A DNA stretch of 6,612 nucleotides, from contig JAAZLY010000161.1 in NCBI GenBank assembly GCA_012799115.1, forward strand, positions 1-6,612, in the 5' to 3' direction. Source of the DNA: Bacillota bacterium (GTDB taxonomy: Bacteria > Bacillota > Limnochordia > Darwinibacteriales > Darwinibacteriaceae). The position numbers and the translations under genes were made by a program. Below, piece by piece: positions 6,067 through 6,612 of the stretch (position 1 is the stretch's first letter; each line of letters begins with the position of its first letter). A model generated the notes under the pieces. It saw only the letters and a list, made by a program, of their open reading frames with translations. It was not told where the DNA came from and did no database searches.

Positions 6067-6612
6067 TCAATTCACGGGATACATCTTATTGATCCACAAT
6101 TGTTGCCCAATGGAAAATACGTTACCGACAATCCAATACAAGACCAAACCTGAAGGCAACCTCAAGCTGAACATACCGATCATAATCGGCATCACGATCA
6201 GCATCGATTTCTGTTGAGACATATCGCCGGTTGCGGACAACTTACTCTGCAAAAACGTGGTAGCTGCAGCCAAAATGGGGAAAATATAGAAAGGATCAGG
6301 TTCGCTCAGGGCCCAGAATCCTAAGAACATAGCTGTCTCATCTGCGGGAATATTCTGCAGAACACGGAAAAAAGCCCACAAAATGGGTAGCTGCACCAAC
6401 ATGGGTAAGCATCCACCTAGAGGGTTGATCTTGTGCTTCTGATAAAGTTCCATGGTCTGCTTCTGCTGTTCTTCCTTATCATTAGCATACTTCTTTTGAA
6501 TCTCTTGGAGCTCTGGCTGAATCTTTCGCATGGCAACCATGCTCTTGTTCTGACTCAGGGTGAGGGGGAACAGCAATAGGCGTACAAAAATAGTCGTAAG
6601 AATAATACCGAG
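6067..6612 (-). CDS. yidC: Membrane protein insertase YidC/SpoIIIJ (Oxa1 family), C-terminal 181 residues, 5' end outside window
   Basis: The reading frame is open to the window edge, so the true start lies to the right; a TTG at 6576 is in frame but internal. The visible part starts in the first core transmembrane helix (IFVRLLLFPLTL), whose Arg is the conserved positive residue of the hydrophilic groove. Next come a charged cytoplasmic helical hairpin (SMVAMRKIQPELQEIQKKY…), the conserved NPLGGCLPMLVQLPIL, and three further hydrophobic helices including LPSGLVLYWIVGN. Family knowledge: YidC inserts proteins into the cytoplasmic membrane, alone or with SecYEG; in B. subtilis SpoIIIJ is also needed for sporulation. 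The C-terminal tail after the last helix is short (about nine residues, ending MYPVN) and not strongly basic. The signal peptide or lipoprotein motif cannot be seen. In this gene order rnpA and rpmH usually lie upstream. Confidence 0.96.
   Translation of the reverse strand, partial: LGIILTTIFVRLLLFPLTLSQNKSMVAMRKIQPELQEIQKKYANDKEEQQKQTMELYQKHKINPLGGCLPMLVQLPILWAFFRVLQNIPADETAMFLGFWALSEPDPFYIFPILAAATTFLQSKLSATGDMSQQKSMLIVMPIMIGMFSLRLPSGLVLYWIVGNVFSIGQQLWINKMYPVN

Noticed and set aside
6089..6098. TGATCCACA in yidC, one base from a DnaA box
   Set aside because: A single imperfect box inside a conserved coding region with no cluster or AT-rich unwinding region; the origin is expected outside the window.
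6067..6576. A short YidC protein starting at the TTG at 6576
   Set aside because: The frame is open to the edge and the extra residues (LGIILTTIFVRL) continue the conserved first transmembrane helix, so the gene is cut by the window and not internally started.

Overview
The window is a chromosomal segment from a Gram-positive, low-to-mid-GC bacterium of the Firmicutes (Bacillota). All genes lie on the minus strand. Read from right to left, the order is yidC/spoIIIJ – jag/khpB – mnmE – mnmG – rsmG – noc – parA/soj. This is the classic block next to the replication origin in Bacillus subtilis and relatives. Having both Noc and a Soj-type ParA, and an SpoIIIJ–Jag pair, supports a Firmicute. The sequence does not settle the genus. 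Divergence from Bacillus proteins suggests a clostridial or other deep Firmicute lineage (inference).

Layout, in the direction of transcription. (1) 6612–5425: the 3' part of yidC and all of jag, nine bases apart, closed by a strong intrinsic terminator at 5354–5405. (2) 5323–1324: mnmE, mnmG and rsmG, tightly packed (13 to 14 bases between the first two, a 4-base ATGA overlap between the last two), closed by a second intrinsic terminator at 1284–1314. (3) 1214–1: noc and the start of parA, overlapping by 8 bases. The window cuts parA after about 114 codons; spo0J (parB) is expected just beyond the left edge. There is no gene-free stretch above about 110 bases.

The functions fall in three groups. 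YidC inserts membrane proteins, and Jag is its RNA-binding neighbour. MnmE and MnmG together modify the wobble uridine (U34) of certain tRNAs, and RsmG methylates 16S rRNA. Noc and ParA couple chromosome organisation to segregation and division.

The most interesting signal is a perfect 14-bp palindrome, ATTTCCCGGGAAAT (682–695), inside the noc reading frame. It is identical to the Noc-binding site (NBS) consensus known from B. subtilis. It supports calling the 292-residue ParB-family protein Noc rather than ParB/Spo0J, and suggests that Noc can load onto its own gene. No new multi-gene system, mobile element, CRISPR array or RNA gene was found; otherwise this is a conserved housekeeping region.
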